Source: Deltaproteobacteria bacterium
Lineage (GTDB): Bacteria; Desulfobacterota; Desulfomonilia; UBA1062
DNA: 53,250 bases
Direction: 5' to 3'
Assembly (NCBI GenBank): GCA_015486075.1
Contig: WFSG01000001.1
Coordinates: 1 to 53,250 of the forward strand
The translations under genes were made by a program, and so were the position numbers. The notes beneath the pieces are model-generated. The model ran no database searches. It saw nothing but the letters and a program-made list of their open reading frames with translations, and was not told the origin of the DNA. Below are positions 1 to 8,633 of the stretch, piece by piece; positions within the stretch are counted from its first letter, which is position 1; every line of letters begins with the position of its first letter.

Positions 1-363
1 GAGATCAGTTATGGGTGCAAAGGGCACGTACGGATCGTATGTCTTGGCTGCAGTAGCGGCTGTAGTGGCTGCTGTTGTAGCCAAGTCAGCTGCCTGGGCG
101 GCACTGTAGCCCAGACCCTGATAATAGGCATTGTACTGGGCATAGGCCTGCGTATAGGTTGCATTATAAGAGAATGTGGGTATAAACTCGCCACCTATGT
201 GGGCCTCTGCCCCGTATGCCCCTTTTAGTATATCCGGCTGCTTGAAATACCTACCCTCCATCCTGTACGAGCCGTGCAGCTTGAGCTGTACAGCCCATGC
301 TGGAAAACTAAAGCCCATGGCAATAAATGCCAGTAAAACTACCTTTAACCATTGTTTTCTCAT
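1..363 (-). CDS. secreted beta-barrel/porin-like protein, N-terminal part (cut by window edge)
   Basis: The frame is open from the ATG at 363-361 down to base 1 (121 codons) and runs off the left edge. The first 24 residues form a clear Sec signal peptide: MRKQW, a hydrophobic stretch, then a FPAWA cleavage site. The mature protein starts VQLKLHGSYRMEGRYF, which looks like a first outer-membrane beta-strand; a strand rich in Tyr, Ala and Gln follows. A strong AGGAGG lies 5 nt before the ATG. The likely role is an outer-membrane porin or surface protein, similar in style to the alginate-export-type porin at 46394-47782. The C-terminus is missing, so the family cannot be fixed. The Ala/Thr-rich segment around residues 90-106 (AATTAATAA) is unusual for a barrel and could be a loop. 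Confidence 0.7.
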   Translation of the reverse strand, partial: MRKQWLKVVLLAFIAMGFSFPAWAVQLKLHGSYRMEGRYFKQPDILKGAYGAEAHIGGEFIPTFSYNATYTQAYAQYNAYYQGLGYSAAQAADLATTAATTAATAAKTYDPYVPFAPITDL

Positions 364-701
364 ACACCCCTCCTAAAAAATTTATTTTTATCCTTAAGGC
401 AGGTCAATTTAGTGCATCCTCGTTGCTTCCCCCCTACCTTCTTAACAGCCCCTAACTAAAAAATAACAGCCAATACTAGATCCCACCAAAACACTTGTTC
501 AACACGTCAATTTAGCGAATATCGGTCCTCATGAAACATAAAAGTATAAAAAACCGTTAATATATATACAAGTTACATGCCATAATGAAAGACACCATAA
601 AATCAACTAGTTGAGATCAAGTGCATCTTGCTGTGTTGTATTTCCACAACAAAATAGCATCCTTAGGTTGCGTATTTACAACAATAGCAAGTCCGATACG
701 C
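364..701. other. AT-rich intergenic region with palindromes and a direct repeat
   Basis: There is no gene here. It holds the leader of the minus-strand porin-like gene, a perfect 12-bp palindrome TCAACTAGTTGA at 603-614, a hairpin TGTTGT-ATTTCC-ACAACA at 634-651, and a direct repeat GTCAATTTAG(T/C)G at 403-414 and 506-517. Read on the minus strand, each repeat gives CTAAATTGAC, so both could supply -35-like TTGAC elements. No protein can be tied to the palindrome. Confidence 0.5.
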
Positions 702-2468
702 CTACTCGAGGTATTCCTCGAAGCCGGGCACAATCTCTGTTTCATTTTCATCCTCTTTCTTACCCTCCTCTTCTACTTGCTTCTCACGCGTTTTTGTCAG
801 GTCGAGCATCTTCTCCTCCCCAACATACTTGGTATCAACAATATCGGATATCTCTAGCATACTCTTTACCAGGTCTCTAATCCTCAGGGCTTCTTTCTTT
901 ATAGCATTGAGGGCACGAACAGCCTCCTCGTCCTTAACCGTGCCTGAACCTTCAAGCATGTCTACCTTCAGGAGTATGGTGGTCAGCGGTGAATTTATCT
1001 CATGGTTTGCAGCTATTGCGGCCTTGGACACAGCAGCGAGCCTCTGCGCCTTTATGTTCTTTGTCACAAGTATTGCCCTCTGTATGGCCTGGGAAGCCAC
1101 TTCGCCCACGGTTCTCAAAAGCAGCCTCTTCTGGGCCTCATCCAAAACCTTGACATCTTTCTGGTATATGGCTTCAATGATGCCAATGGTCTTGGAATCC
1201 ACTCTTAGTGGCGCATAGAACGTGCTTGAAGACGTGGGGTAGATGCCGTTCGTCCTCTTCAGCAACTCCTTTGTAGCGCCCATGGTGCCCGAGCGTGTAC
1301 TGATGTCATCGCCTATCCAGAACGACTCCGTTACCATCACCCTAAGCCTGTTGAGCCTTACTATGCACCTGGCCTTCTGGCATTCCATGGCGGTCAGCAA
1401 CTGCGTTGTAACTATGCTGGCTATGTCGGTGAGCTTCATGGATGACTGGAGTAGCGTGCTCATCTGGTTTAGGTGTGAGAGTTCCACGGTCCGCCTCTCT
1501 AAGGCTAGCTTTTTCTGCTCCAGGTCAAGGCTCAACCTGCCAAGCCTGGCGTTTGCCACCTGTAACACCTCGAAGTACGTCTTGGGCTCAGCCTTTGGTA
1601 TACCTAGCTCACTGCTTATGGCATCTATGTTTTTCTTGAGGGAAATCGAGATGTCCTGTATGTCCTGGCTGGTTAGCCCAAGGCTGGTTAGCATGCCTGG
1701 ATCCACGAAACCAGCCTGGTTCTTGGTTATACCGAGCCCCAGGTGGTTGCATACCATGTCTGCAACGTGAACAACCGCACATAGCCTGTGCGTCTCAGAC
1801 GATGCGATCTCCCCGTAGGCAATGGAATGGTGCATGCCAACGCTGTAGGTAAGCAACTGGGGCAGGTTCCATCTCTCCGTCAGGTATTTCCCAAGGCTTG
1901 CGTGGTCTATGCCCACTATATCCCTTTCCACGTCTATTATGTCAGCACCTCCCCTTTCCATTGCCTTGAGTACAGCAGCATACTCCTTGTTCCTGCATAT
2001 GTTCTGATCTATCACCACCTTGGCTATGTCATGCAACAGCCCGGCCATAAAGGCATCCTCGGCAAGAGGGGGCAGCACCTTTGTAGCCATCATCTTTGCA
2101 GCAACTGCGCAGGATATGCTGTGTTGCCAGAAGCGGTACAGGTCAATGGTGTTCTTGTTCTTCTCTGTAAACATGTTGACCACAGATATGCTCAGCACTA
2201 TGCTCTTCAGCACGTTGAGACCAAGTATGACAACGGCACCGCTTACCGTGGAGATCTCCTTTATCCTCCTGTAAAAAGGCGAGTTTGCAAGTCTCAGCAC
2301 CTTTATTGCAAGGGCCTGGTCCTTTTCCACAAGCCTTGCAATCTGGCTGGCATTCACATTGTCATCCAGGCCCTTTTGCATGATTGCCGTGGCAATGGCA
2401 GGAAGCGTGGGGATCTCTGCTATCTCGTCCACAATACGGATTATGTCTTCCATGCTCCGCTGTTTCAT
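702..2468 (-). CDS. HDOD-GAF signalling protein with an orphan HisKA-type H-box
   Basis: This is a 588-residue cytoplasmic signalling protein. Residues about 10-240 form an HDOD domain (GLLHDIAK near 147, PTLP near the start), usually a scaffold for regulatory interactions. A coiled-coil follows at about 305-345, then a GAF-like sensor domain at about 345-465. Residues 475-545 look like a histidine-kinase dimerisation helix pair with an intact H-box (ANHEINSPLTTIL, His about 489). No HATPase domain follows; the protein ends in a charged tail (KKEDENETE). It could be a phosphoacceptor or dimerisation module served by another kinase. The hairpin 706-721 overlaps its 3' end but lacks a T-tract. 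It is transcribed divergently from ispG. Confidence 0.85.
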   Translation of the reverse strand: MKQRSMEDIIRIVDEIAEIPTLPAIATAIMQKGLDDNVNASQIARLVEKDQALAIKVLRLANSPFYRRIKEISTVSGAVVILGLNVLKSIVLSISVVNMFTEKNKNTIDLYRFWQHSISCAVAAKMMATKVLPPLAEDAFMAGLLHDIAKVVIDQNICRNKEYAAVLKAMERGGADIIDVERDIVGIDHASLGKYLTERWNLPQLLTYSVGMHHSIAYGEIASSETHRLCAVVHVADMVCNHLGLGITKNQAGFVDPGMLTSLGLTSQDIQDISISLKKNIDAISSELGIPKAEPKTYFEVLQVANARLGRLSLDLEQKKLALERRTVELSHLNQMSTLLQSSMKLTDIASIVTTQLLTAMECQKARCIVRLNRLRVMVTESFWIGDDISTRSGTMGATKELLKRTNGIYPTSSSTFYAPLRVDSKTIGIIEAIYQKDVKVLDEAQKRLLLRTVGEVASQAIQRAILVTKNIKAQRLAAVSKAAIAANHEINSPLTTILLKVDMLEGSGTVKDEEAVRALNAIKKEALRIRDLVKSMLEISDIVDTKYVGEEKMLDLTKTREKQVEEEGKKEDENETEIVPGFEEYLE

Positions 2469-2537
2469 CCCCTTACTTATCGTGAACTCAACCTCTAATC
2501 TTGAGTATTGTCCCGCGATATGTTACTTCGAAGGTTG

Positions 2538-3602
2538 ATGATAATTAAGAGAAAGAAAACAAGGAAGATATACCTTGGCTCTGTTGCCGTGGGAGGAGAT
2601 GCCCCTGTAAGTATACAGTCCATGACCAACACGCTTACAACGGACGTGGCAGGGACGCTCACGCAGATAAGGGCACTGGAGGATGCTGGCTGTGATATAG
2701 TAAGGGTAAGCGTACCGGACGAGGAATCATTAAAGGCATTCAGGCGTATAAAAAAGGAGGTGCAAATACCCATTGTTGCAGATATACACTTTGATTACAT
2801 GCTTGCCATTGGTTCCATAGAGGCCGGTGCTGATGCCATAAGAATAAACCCAGGTAACATAGGCAGCAGTAAAAGGCTTGCCGAGGTGGCAAGGGCCGCT
2901 ATCTCGGCCGGGATACCCATAAGGGTTGGCGTAAACACGGGATCGGTAAAAAGGAAGGTGCTTGAGGCCCATCAGGGTGACCACGTAGCAGCCCTGGTGG
3001 ATACTGCCAGGCAATACGTTTCAATGGTAGAAGACATGGGGGTCAAGGCCATAAAGGTCTCTCTCAAGTCACCTGATGTGCTCGATACGATTGATGCATA
3101 CAGGGCATTTTCCACTGTATCCGACTGGCCGCTTCATCTGGGGGTAACAGAGGCAGGCACGTTATTTTCAGGTGCAATAAGGAGTGCTCTGGGTATCGGC
3201 GCCTTGCTGCTGGACGGTATAGGTGACACCATAAGGGTATCGCTATCTGCTGACCCTGTGAAGGAGGTTATTGCCGCAAGGGTACTACTAGAGAGCATAG
3301 GCCTCAGAAACGAGGGTGTAAGGGTGGTTTCGTGCCCTACCTGTGCCAGGGCAAACGCAGACATAGAATCCATTGCAACAGAGGTGGAGAACGCGCTTTC
3401 GGGCATAAGAAAACACATGGTGGTCGCCGTTATGGGCTGTGTCGTTAACGGGCCCGGAGAGGCAAGGGATGCTGACATCGGCGTTGCATGCGACGAAAAG
3501 GGAGGCGTGCTGTTTAAACATGGCAATCCCGTAAGACGCCTGGCAAAGCAGGAGATAGTGAAGACCATACTGGAAGAGGTGGAAAAGGAGAGCAGTACAT
3601 GA
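2538..3602 (+). CDS. ispG: 4-hydroxy-3-methylbut-2-en-1-yl diphosphate synthase
   Basis: IspG (GcpE) reductively removes hydroxyl and opens the ring of methylerythritol cyclodiphosphate in the MEP isoprenoid pathway. Family landmarks are all present: VQSMTNT-like PVSIQSMTNTLTTDV near the N-terminus, VADIHFDY, RINPGNIG, LGVTEAG, and the C-terminal [4Fe-4S] motifs CPTC and GCVVNGPGEA. At 354 residues it is the usual bacterial length without the plant/Chlamydia insert. I prefer the ATG at 2538, which has GAAGG just upstream; ATG 2520 and TTG 2508 are in frame but lack a ribosome-binding site. Its stop overlaps the proS start (ATGA), so the two are translationally coupled. The promoter must lie in the short gap shared with the divergent HDOD gene. 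Confidence 0.95.
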   Translation: MIIKRKKTRKIYLGSVAVGGDAPVSIQSMTNTLTTDVAGTLTQIRALEDAGCDIVRVSVPDEESLKAFRRIKKEVQIPIVADIHFDYMLAIGSIEAGADAIRINPGNIGSSKRLAEVARAAISAGIPIRVGVNTGSVKRKVLEAHQGDHVAALVDTARQYVSMVEDMGVKAIKVSLKSPDVLDTIDAYRAFSTVSDWPLHLGVTEAGTLFSGAIRSALGIGALLLDGIGDTIRVSLSADPVKEVIAARVLLESIGLRNEGVRVVSCPTCARANADIESIATEVENALSGIRKHMVVAVMGCVVNGPGEARDADIGVACDEKGGVLFKHGNPVRRLAKQEIVKTILEEVEKESST

Positions 3603-5317
3603 AACTTTCATCCATGCTTTTGAACACGCTCAAGGAGGATCCAAGGGATGCAGAGGTACCGAGCCACAGGTTGATGCTGAGGGCAGGTATGATAAAGAGG
3701 CTTGCAAGTGGTATCTACTCCTACCTCCCATACGGGCTTAAGGCCTTAAGGAGGGTGGAAAACATAGTAAGGCAGGAGATGGACAATGCCGGGTCCCAGG
3801 AGGTACTCCTTCCCGGTGTGCAGCCCTCTGAGCTATGGAAGGAAAGCGGCAGGTGGGACCTGTATGGAAAGGAACTCCTGAGGTTCAAGGATAGGAAAGG
3901 GGCGGAGTTCTGCCTTGGTCCAACTCACGAGGAGGTGATAACCGACCTTGCCAGGCGAGAGGTTACATCTTACAAGGACCTGCCCTTGATACTTTACCAG
4001 ATCCAGACCAAGTTCAGGGACGAGATAAGACCTAGGTTCGGCATAATGAGGGCAAGGGAATTCATCATGAAGGATGCGTACTCGTTTGACAGAGACGACG
4101 CATCTGCCGAAAAAAGCTATGAGATAATGTTTAATACTTACGAGCGCATATTTAACAGGTGTGGACTCGATTTCAAGCCTGTCGAGGCAGACACAGGCTC
4201 CATAGGAGGAAGCTTTTCCCACGAGTTCATGGTGCTCGCCGAAACGGGTGAAGACATGATACTGAGCTGCAACAACTGCAAGTATGCGGCAAATGTTGAA
4301 AGGGCAGAGAGCCTAGGGCCAGATAGCATAGGTTTTAGCCAGGCACCCAAGGGTAAACCAAACAAGGTTCACACGCCCGGGGTTAAGACCATTAGCCAGG
4401 TGTGCGAATTCCTCGGTGTGAAGCAGGAGAAGCTGGTTAAGACCTTGGTATATAACACAAGTAGCGGCCCTGTTGCTGCCATGGTAAGGGGTGACCACGA
4501 TGTAAACGAGGCAAAGCTAAGGACGCTGCTAGGTGTTAGCTGGATTGAGCTTGCAGATGATAAAACGGTCCAAGAGGTTACCGGTGCCCCTGTCGGCTTT
4601 GCTGGGCCTGTCGGACTTGGCATCAAGGTAGTGGCAGACCTCTCCCTGGTGGATGGCAGCCCATATGTCACAGGAGCAAACGAAGAAGACTACCACCTAA
4701 CCAACGTATGGCTGTCCAGGGATGCAAGGATTGACTTGGTAGGAGACATCCGCTTTACCCAGCCAGGGGAGCCGTGCCCCAGGTGCAAGAAAGGTACACT
4801 GCAAGGTATCAGGGGCATAGAGGTCGGTCACGTCTTCAAGCTGGGGCTCAAGTATTCAAAGGCCATGAACGCGGTGTTTACTGACGTGGACGGCGAAGTA
4901 AAACCAATGGTTATGGGCTGCTACGGCATAGGTATAGGGAGGACCGTTGCCGCTGCAATAGAGCAGAACCATGATGATTCCGGCATTATCTTCCCCGTGT
5001 CCATTGCCCCTTACCCAGTGCTCGTGCTCCCCGTGGACGTGAAGCAAGGCCCAGTGATGGAGCATGCGCTACGCATATACGAGGATCTCAAGACCGCGGG
5101 CATTGATGTAATGATGGACGACAGGGATGAAAGGCCGGGCGTAAAGTTTAAGGATGCAGACCTCGTGGGGGTGCCCTACAGAATAACCGTGGGCAAGAGA
5201 TCCCTGGACAGGGGAGTCGTTGAGGTGAAGGAACGCTCGACCGGCAAGGTTGAGGACGTTAACCCCGACAACGTGGTGGGTTATTGCAGATCTATATTGA
5301 AGGACAAGGGTAGTTGA
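3599..5317 (+). CDS. proS: prolyl-tRNA synthetase
   Basis: Class II aminoacyl-tRNA synthetase that charges tRNA-Pro; 572 residues, the bacterial-type length with the insertion (editing) domain between motifs 2 and 3. Visible landmarks include the N-terminal KLSSMLLNTLKEDP, motif 1 around VPSHRLMLRAG, motif 2 with KFRDEIRPRFGIMRAREF, the editing-domain stretch around residues 230-390, and motif 3 GCYGIGIGRTVAAAIEQ. The C-terminal anticodon-binding domain begins near IAPYPVLVLPV. It starts at the ATGA overlap with ispG and ends 1 nt before the TTG start of rel, so ispG-proS-rel form one transcription unit. Confidence 0.97.
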   Translation: MKLSSMLLNTLKEDPRDAEVPSHRLMLRAGMIKRLASGIYSYLPYGLKALRRVENIVRQEMDNAGSQEVLLPGVQPSELWKESGRWDLYGKELLRFKDRKGAEFCLGPTHEEVITDLARREVTSYKDLPLILYQIQTKFRDEIRPRFGIMRAREFIMKDAYSFDRDDASAEKSYEIMFNTYERIFNRCGLDFKPVEADTGSIGGSFSHEFMVLAETGEDMILSCNNCKYAANVERAESLGPDSIGFSQAPKGKPNKVHTPGVKTISQVCEFLGVKQEKLVKTLVYNTSSGPVAAMVRGDHDVNEAKLRTLLGVSWIELADDKTVQEVTGAPVGFAGPVGLGIKVVADLSLVDGSPYVTGANEEDYHLTNVWLSRDARIDLVGDIRFTQPGEPCPRCKKGTLQGIRGIEVGHVFKLGLKYSKAMNAVFTDVDGEVKPMVMGCYGIGIGRTVAAAIEQNHDDSGIIFPVSIAPYPVLVLPVDVKQGPVMEHALRIYEDLKTAGIDVMMDDRDERPGVKFKDADLVGVPYRITVGKRSLDRGVVEVKERSTGKVEDVNPDNVVGYCRSILKDKGS

Positions 5318-5318
5318 C

Positions 5319-7442
5319 TTGACAATACGCATTAACGACATCATGGATGCGGTGTCATCCTACATGCCTGATGTGGACAGAAATCTGATAGAGAAGGCAT
5401 ACGTATTCTCCGCGAGGATTCACCAGGGACAGATACGGCTTAGCGGTGAACCTTACCTGAACCATCCTCTCGAGGTGGCATGGATAATAACACAGATGAA
5501 GCTTGGCACTGCCTCAGTGGCAGCAGGCCTGCTTCACGATACCATTGAAGACAGCCTCACAACGGTCGACGATATAAGGGCAGAGTTCGGGGAGGAGGTC
5601 GCATTCCTAGTTGATAGCTTGACAAAGATCAGCATGATCAACTTCCGTTCCAGGGAAGAGCAACAGGCAGAAAACTTTAGGAAAATGATACTTGCAATCA
5701 GCAAGGACCTCAGGATACTGCTCATAAAGCTAGCCGACCGCCTGCACAACATGCGTACCCTACAGTATCACAAGCCTGATGCACGTTACAGGATAGCAAG
5801 GGAGACCCTAGATATCTATGCACCCCTTGCCAACAGGCTGGGTATACACTGGGTACAAAGGGAACTGGAAGACCTAGGCCTTAAATACACGGACCCCGAG
5901 GGGTATAGCACGCTCAAGGCAAGCCTAGATGCAGAGATAAAGGAAAAGGACAAGTACCTTAAGGACATAATGGAAAAGCTAAGGGTTGAACTGGGGAAAT
6001 ACGGACTCAAGGGGGATATAGTAGGCAGGACAAAGCACATATACAGCGTGTATCAGAAGCTCAAGCGGCAGGGAATACCGTTTGAGAACGTGTACGACAT
6101 ACTCGGGGTAAGGATAATACTCAACACCATTGGGGAATGCTACGAGGCGCTTGGTATCATACATTCCATGTGGATGCCCATACACTCAAGGATAAAAGAC
6201 TTCATCGCCATGCCTAAAGAGAATATGTATCAGTCTTTGCACACCACCGTGATAGGTCCACTTGGAGAACGGATAGAGATACAGATAAGGACGCACGAAA
6301 TGGATTTCATCGCCAATGAAGGCATAGCCGCCCACTGGCGCTACAAGGAAGGAAAAAGGATAAGTGAGAAGGATGGTGAGAAGTTCTCTTGGTTGAGGCA
6401 GCTCTTGGAGTCTCAGAGTGAACTGAGAGACCCAAGGGAGTTTCTACAGTCGCTCAAGATTGACCTATACCCCGAGGAGATCTACGTGTTCACCCCGGGC
6501 GGTGACATATTGAGATTCCCCATTGGTGCAACACCTCTTGACTTTGCGTACAGCGTTCACACGGAACTGGGGCATCACTGTAAGGGTGCAATGGTAAACG
6601 ACCAGATAGTACCGCTCAACTACGAGTTAAAAAGCGGGGACATAGTAAAGATACTAAAGTCATCAAAGGCCACGCCCAGCAAGGATTGGCTCAGGATAGC
6701 AAAAACCACAAGGGCACGAAACAAGATAAGGACATGGCTCAGGGCACAGGAAAGGGAACAAAGCATAAATCTAGGAAGGGAAATGTTGGAAAAGGCCCTG
6801 GCAGGCTACAGGAAAAAGGGTGAGGTGAAAGAGCCTGACCTGGACAGGCTCGCAGGGGAATTCTCTTTGAAGTCAGGTGATGAGCTACTGGCTTCGCTGG
6901 GATTCGGAAGGATATCCATACACCAGGCAATGCACAAGATAGTTCCCGAGTCAGAACGTGCATTGCCCAGGAAGAGAAAGCCCAAGAAGAAGACCGAGGA
7001 AACCGGTGTCAGGGTAAAGGGCGTGGAGAACCTCTTAATAAGGTTTGCAAAGTGCTGCAGGCCACTCCCAGGTGATGACGTGGTAGGGTTCATCACAAGG
7101 GGAAGGGGGATAACAGTTCACAGGTCGAACTGCCCTTATGTAGTAGCATCTGATCCGCAAAGGCTTGTGCCAGTAGAGTGGGACACGGAGTCAACGGAGG
7201 AACACGAGGTAGAGTTCTCGGTAATCTGCAGGGACAAGCCAGGCATGCTTGGTTCCATCACTGCAGTCATCGGCGCCGAGAACGTGAACATAACAAAGGC
7301 AAAGGTACAATCGCTCTCCACTGGAAATGCCAGATGCGTGTTCAGAGTCATGGTCAAGGACCTTCCCGAGCTAAAGGGCCTCTTCAAAAAGATACACGGC
7401 TTAAAGGGAGTGGAAAACATAGAGAGACTCCAGTCTTTCTAG
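5319..7442 (+). CDS. rel: bifunctional (p)ppGpp synthetase/hydrolase (RelA/SpoT family)
   Basis: Stringent-response enzyme of 707 residues. Domain order: HD hydrolase (H49, LLHDTIED with H73-D74 intact), synthetase domain with the R-I-K-D signature at 291-294, TGS at about 385-445 (IYVFTPGGDILRF), a Cys-containing zinc-finger/helical part (FAKCCRPLPGDDVVGF) and a C-terminal ACT domain (CRDKPGMLGSITAVIG). The RxKD motif, rather than ExDD, together with the intact HD pair predicts both synthesis and hydrolysis, as in Rel/SpoT. The start is TTG at 5319, with AAGGG upstream; family alignment from memory supports this position over the ATG at 5343. It is the last gene of the ispG operon. Confidence 0.95.
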   Translation: MTIRINDIMDAVSSYMPDVDRNLIEKAYVFSARIHQGQIRLSGEPYLNHPLEVAWIITQMKLGTASVAAGLLHDTIEDSLTTVDDIRAEFGEEVAFLVDSLTKISMINFRSREEQQAENFRKMILAISKDLRILLIKLADRLHNMRTLQYHKPDARYRIARETLDIYAPLANRLGIHWVQRELEDLGLKYTDPEGYSTLKASLDAEIKEKDKYLKDIMEKLRVELGKYGLKGDIVGRTKHIYSVYQKLKRQGIPFENVYDILGVRIILNTIGECYEALGIIHSMWMPIHSRIKDFIAMPKENMYQSLHTTVIGPLGERIEIQIRTHEMDFIANEGIAAHWRYKEGKRISEKDGEKFSWLRQLLESQSELRDPREFLQSLKIDLYPEEIYVFTPGGDILRFPIGATPLDFAYSVHTELGHHCKGAMVNDQIVPLNYELKSGDIVKILKSSKATPSKDWLRIAKTTRARNKIRTWLRAQEREQSINLGREMLEKALAGYRKKGEVKEPDLDRLAGEFSLKSGDELLASLGFGRISIHQAMHKIVPESERALPRKRKPKKKTEETGVRVKGVENLLIRFAKCCRPLPGDDVVGFITRGRGITVHRSNCPYVVASDPQRLVPVEWDTESTEEHEVEFSVICRDKPGMLGSITAVIGAENVNITKAKVQSLSTGNARCVFRVMVKDLPELKGLFKKIHGLKGVENIERLQSF

Positions 7443-7553
7443 ATAGAAGGTCCTAGTTGGAAAAGGATTTTCCTAGATTTAGTGCTTGCAGGCGTATAAT
7501 TTAGCCTAGCTATATTATTCTAAGAGACTACTTTTACATCAGGCCAAGGCTAC

Positions 7554-7742
7554 TCAGGGTTTAACTACCCTGCCTGACTTTATGCATTGCGTACACACCC
7601 TGAGCCTCTTTACCCCCGTGGGTGTCTTAACCCTTATTTTCTGGAGATTTGGTAGCCATACCCTCTTTGTCCTGTTGTTTGCATGGCTTACATTATTGCC
7701 AACAAGAACTCCCTTTCCACATATCGCGCACCTTCTAGCCAT
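7554..7742 (-). CDS. rpmB: 50S ribosomal protein L28
   Basis: Small basic ribosomal protein of 62 residues, full length for the family. It starts [10 protein letters not shown] and contains the typical SHANNRTKR and LPNLQKI segments. Cysteines C5, C8, C50 and C53 form two CxxC pairs, so this is the zinc-binding C+ form. AGGAG lies upstream of the ATG at 7742-7740. A small inverted repeat CAGGGT/ACCCTG (7555-7572) covers the stop codon but is not followed by a T-run. It lies 56 nt downstream of the tRNA-Leu gene on the same strand and may share its promoter. Confidence 0.95.
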   Translation of the reverse strand: MARRCAICGKGVLVGNNVSHANNRTKRVWLPNLQKIRVKTPTGVKRLRVCTQCIKSGRVVKP

Positions 7743-7798
7743 GATCTATCTCTCCTACTACCAGGGGAAGATCCGTGTGTCCCCATAGATTCGATTTA

Positions 7799-7885
7799 TG
7801 GTGCCGAAGCCGGGATTTGAACCCGGACGGGAGTTACCCACCACCCCCTCAAGATGGCGTGTCTACCAAGTTCCACCACTTCGGC
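7799..7885 (-). tRNA. tRNA-Leu (anticodon GAG)
   Basis: On the minus strand the acceptor stem GCCGAAG pairs with CTTCGGC, and the 3' ACCA is encoded. The D-arm region resembles GGTGGAACTTGGTAGACAC, as in E. coli tRNA-Leu. The anticodon stem-loop is CCATC-TTGAGGG-GGTGG with anticodon GAG. A long variable arm (class II) and the T-arm GGGTTCAAATCCC follow. The length of 87 nt fits tRNA-Leu. It reads CUC/CUU codons. Confidence 0.97.
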
Positions 7886-7903
7886 ATTGCCCCTTGCTCA
7901 TAA

Positions 7904-7955
7904 CAATCAAATTCATGCATGTCAATATTGAATTGGCTGACCAGACCTCTACACT
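7904..7955. promoter_or_regulatory. divergent promoter region of tRNA-Leu/rpmB and tetR, with candidate TetR half-operator
   Basis: Minus strand: TTGACA (complement of 7920-7925) and TATGAG, 17 nt apart, point at tRNA-Leu. Plus strand: TTGAAT (7928-7933) and TACACT (7950-7955), 16 nt apart, point at tetR. Between them, CATGCATGTCAAT (7914-7926) is identical to 13 nt of the SDR-operon palindrome at 17562-17575 and its flank. This suggests a shared operator, although part of the identity is simply the -35 TTGACA. A second palindrome, TCAATATTGA, overlaps at 7922-7931. Confidence 0.45.
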
Positions 7956-8003
7956 TTTAATTTGTTTGTTTTCATGTTACCTAAACCGGAAGTAAGGAGA
8001 CAA

Positions 8004-8633
8004 ATGGTGGGTACCAAGGAGAGAAGAGCACGCGAAAGGAAGATGAGGAAGAACCAGATACTGGATGCTGCAAGGGAGCTCCTTGCGGAAAACGGCATTG
8101 CCGGCACTTCCATGAACCAAATAGCAGAAAGGGCCGAGCTCAGCGTGGGTACCCTGTACATATACTTCAAGAACAAGGAAGATCTGTACGCGTCCCTTCA
8201 GGAAGAGGGCCTGGAAATACTATATAACAGCATTGCAAAAGCGGTGAAAAAGGGCGGGACACCGATAGAGAGGCTAAAGCAGATTGCAAAGGCTTATCTC
8301 AGGTTCAGTAACAAAGAGAAGAACTACTTCGAGATAATAAACTACTTCCTGACCACGCCTGAAATTGTGTTCCCCCCGGAATTAAAGGAAAGGATAGATT
8401 CGCACGGGAACAGGATTATAAGCCTTGTTGAAGGCATATTCAGGGAAAGTTCAAGCAAAGCCTATGTACCTGAAAAGGAGCTCAGAAGGCATGCAATAGT
8501 GTTCTGGTCGAGCATACATGGGCTTCTGCAGTTCAGAAAGCTGGAGTCGACCATCCTTAAAGGCATGGGCTTCCTGGACATATACCTCTACTGTGCCGAG
8601 ATAGTGCTTAAGAGCTTCAAGGCTAACTCATAA
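8004..8633 (+). CDS. TetR/AcrR-family transcriptional regulator
   Basis: This 209-residue repressor-type protein carries a classic N-terminal TetR helix-turn-helix: ILDAARELLAENGIAGTSM, IAERAELSVGTLYIYFKNKEDLY. The C-terminal ligand-binding half (from about residue 65) has no recognisable effector signature; similar proteins often sense acyl-CoA or other hydrophobic ligands. I chose the ATG at 8004 because AAGGAG lies just before it; upstream in-frame codons have no such site. It is convergent with the AOR gene (11-bp overlap of 3' ends). The nearby operator-like sequence is shared with the SDR promoter at 17.5 kb, so a local catabolic regulon is inferred. Confidence 0.88.
   Translation: MVGTKERRARERKMRKNQILDAARELLAENGIAGTSMNQIAERAELSVGTLYIYFKNKEDLYASLQEEGLEILYNSIAKAVKKGGTPIERLKQIAKAYLRFSNKEKNYFEIINYFLTTPEIVFPPELKERIDSHGNRIISLVEGIFRESSSKAYVPEKELRRHAIVFWSSIHGLLQFRKLESTILKGMGFLDIYLYCAEIVLKSFKANS

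Noticed and set aside
397-412. HcpR-type site upstream of the porin-like gene (GGTCAAT)
   Set aside because: Only one half-site is present; the left half does not match TTGACC.
706-721. Terminator for the HDOD gene (TCGAGG-TATT-CCTCGA)
   Set aside because: A good hairpin but it overlaps the coding end and has no T-tract on the minus strand.
7459-7473. Terminator after rel (GGAAAA-GGA-TTTTCC)
   Set aside because: The stem is only 6 bp, mostly A-T, and no T-run follows.
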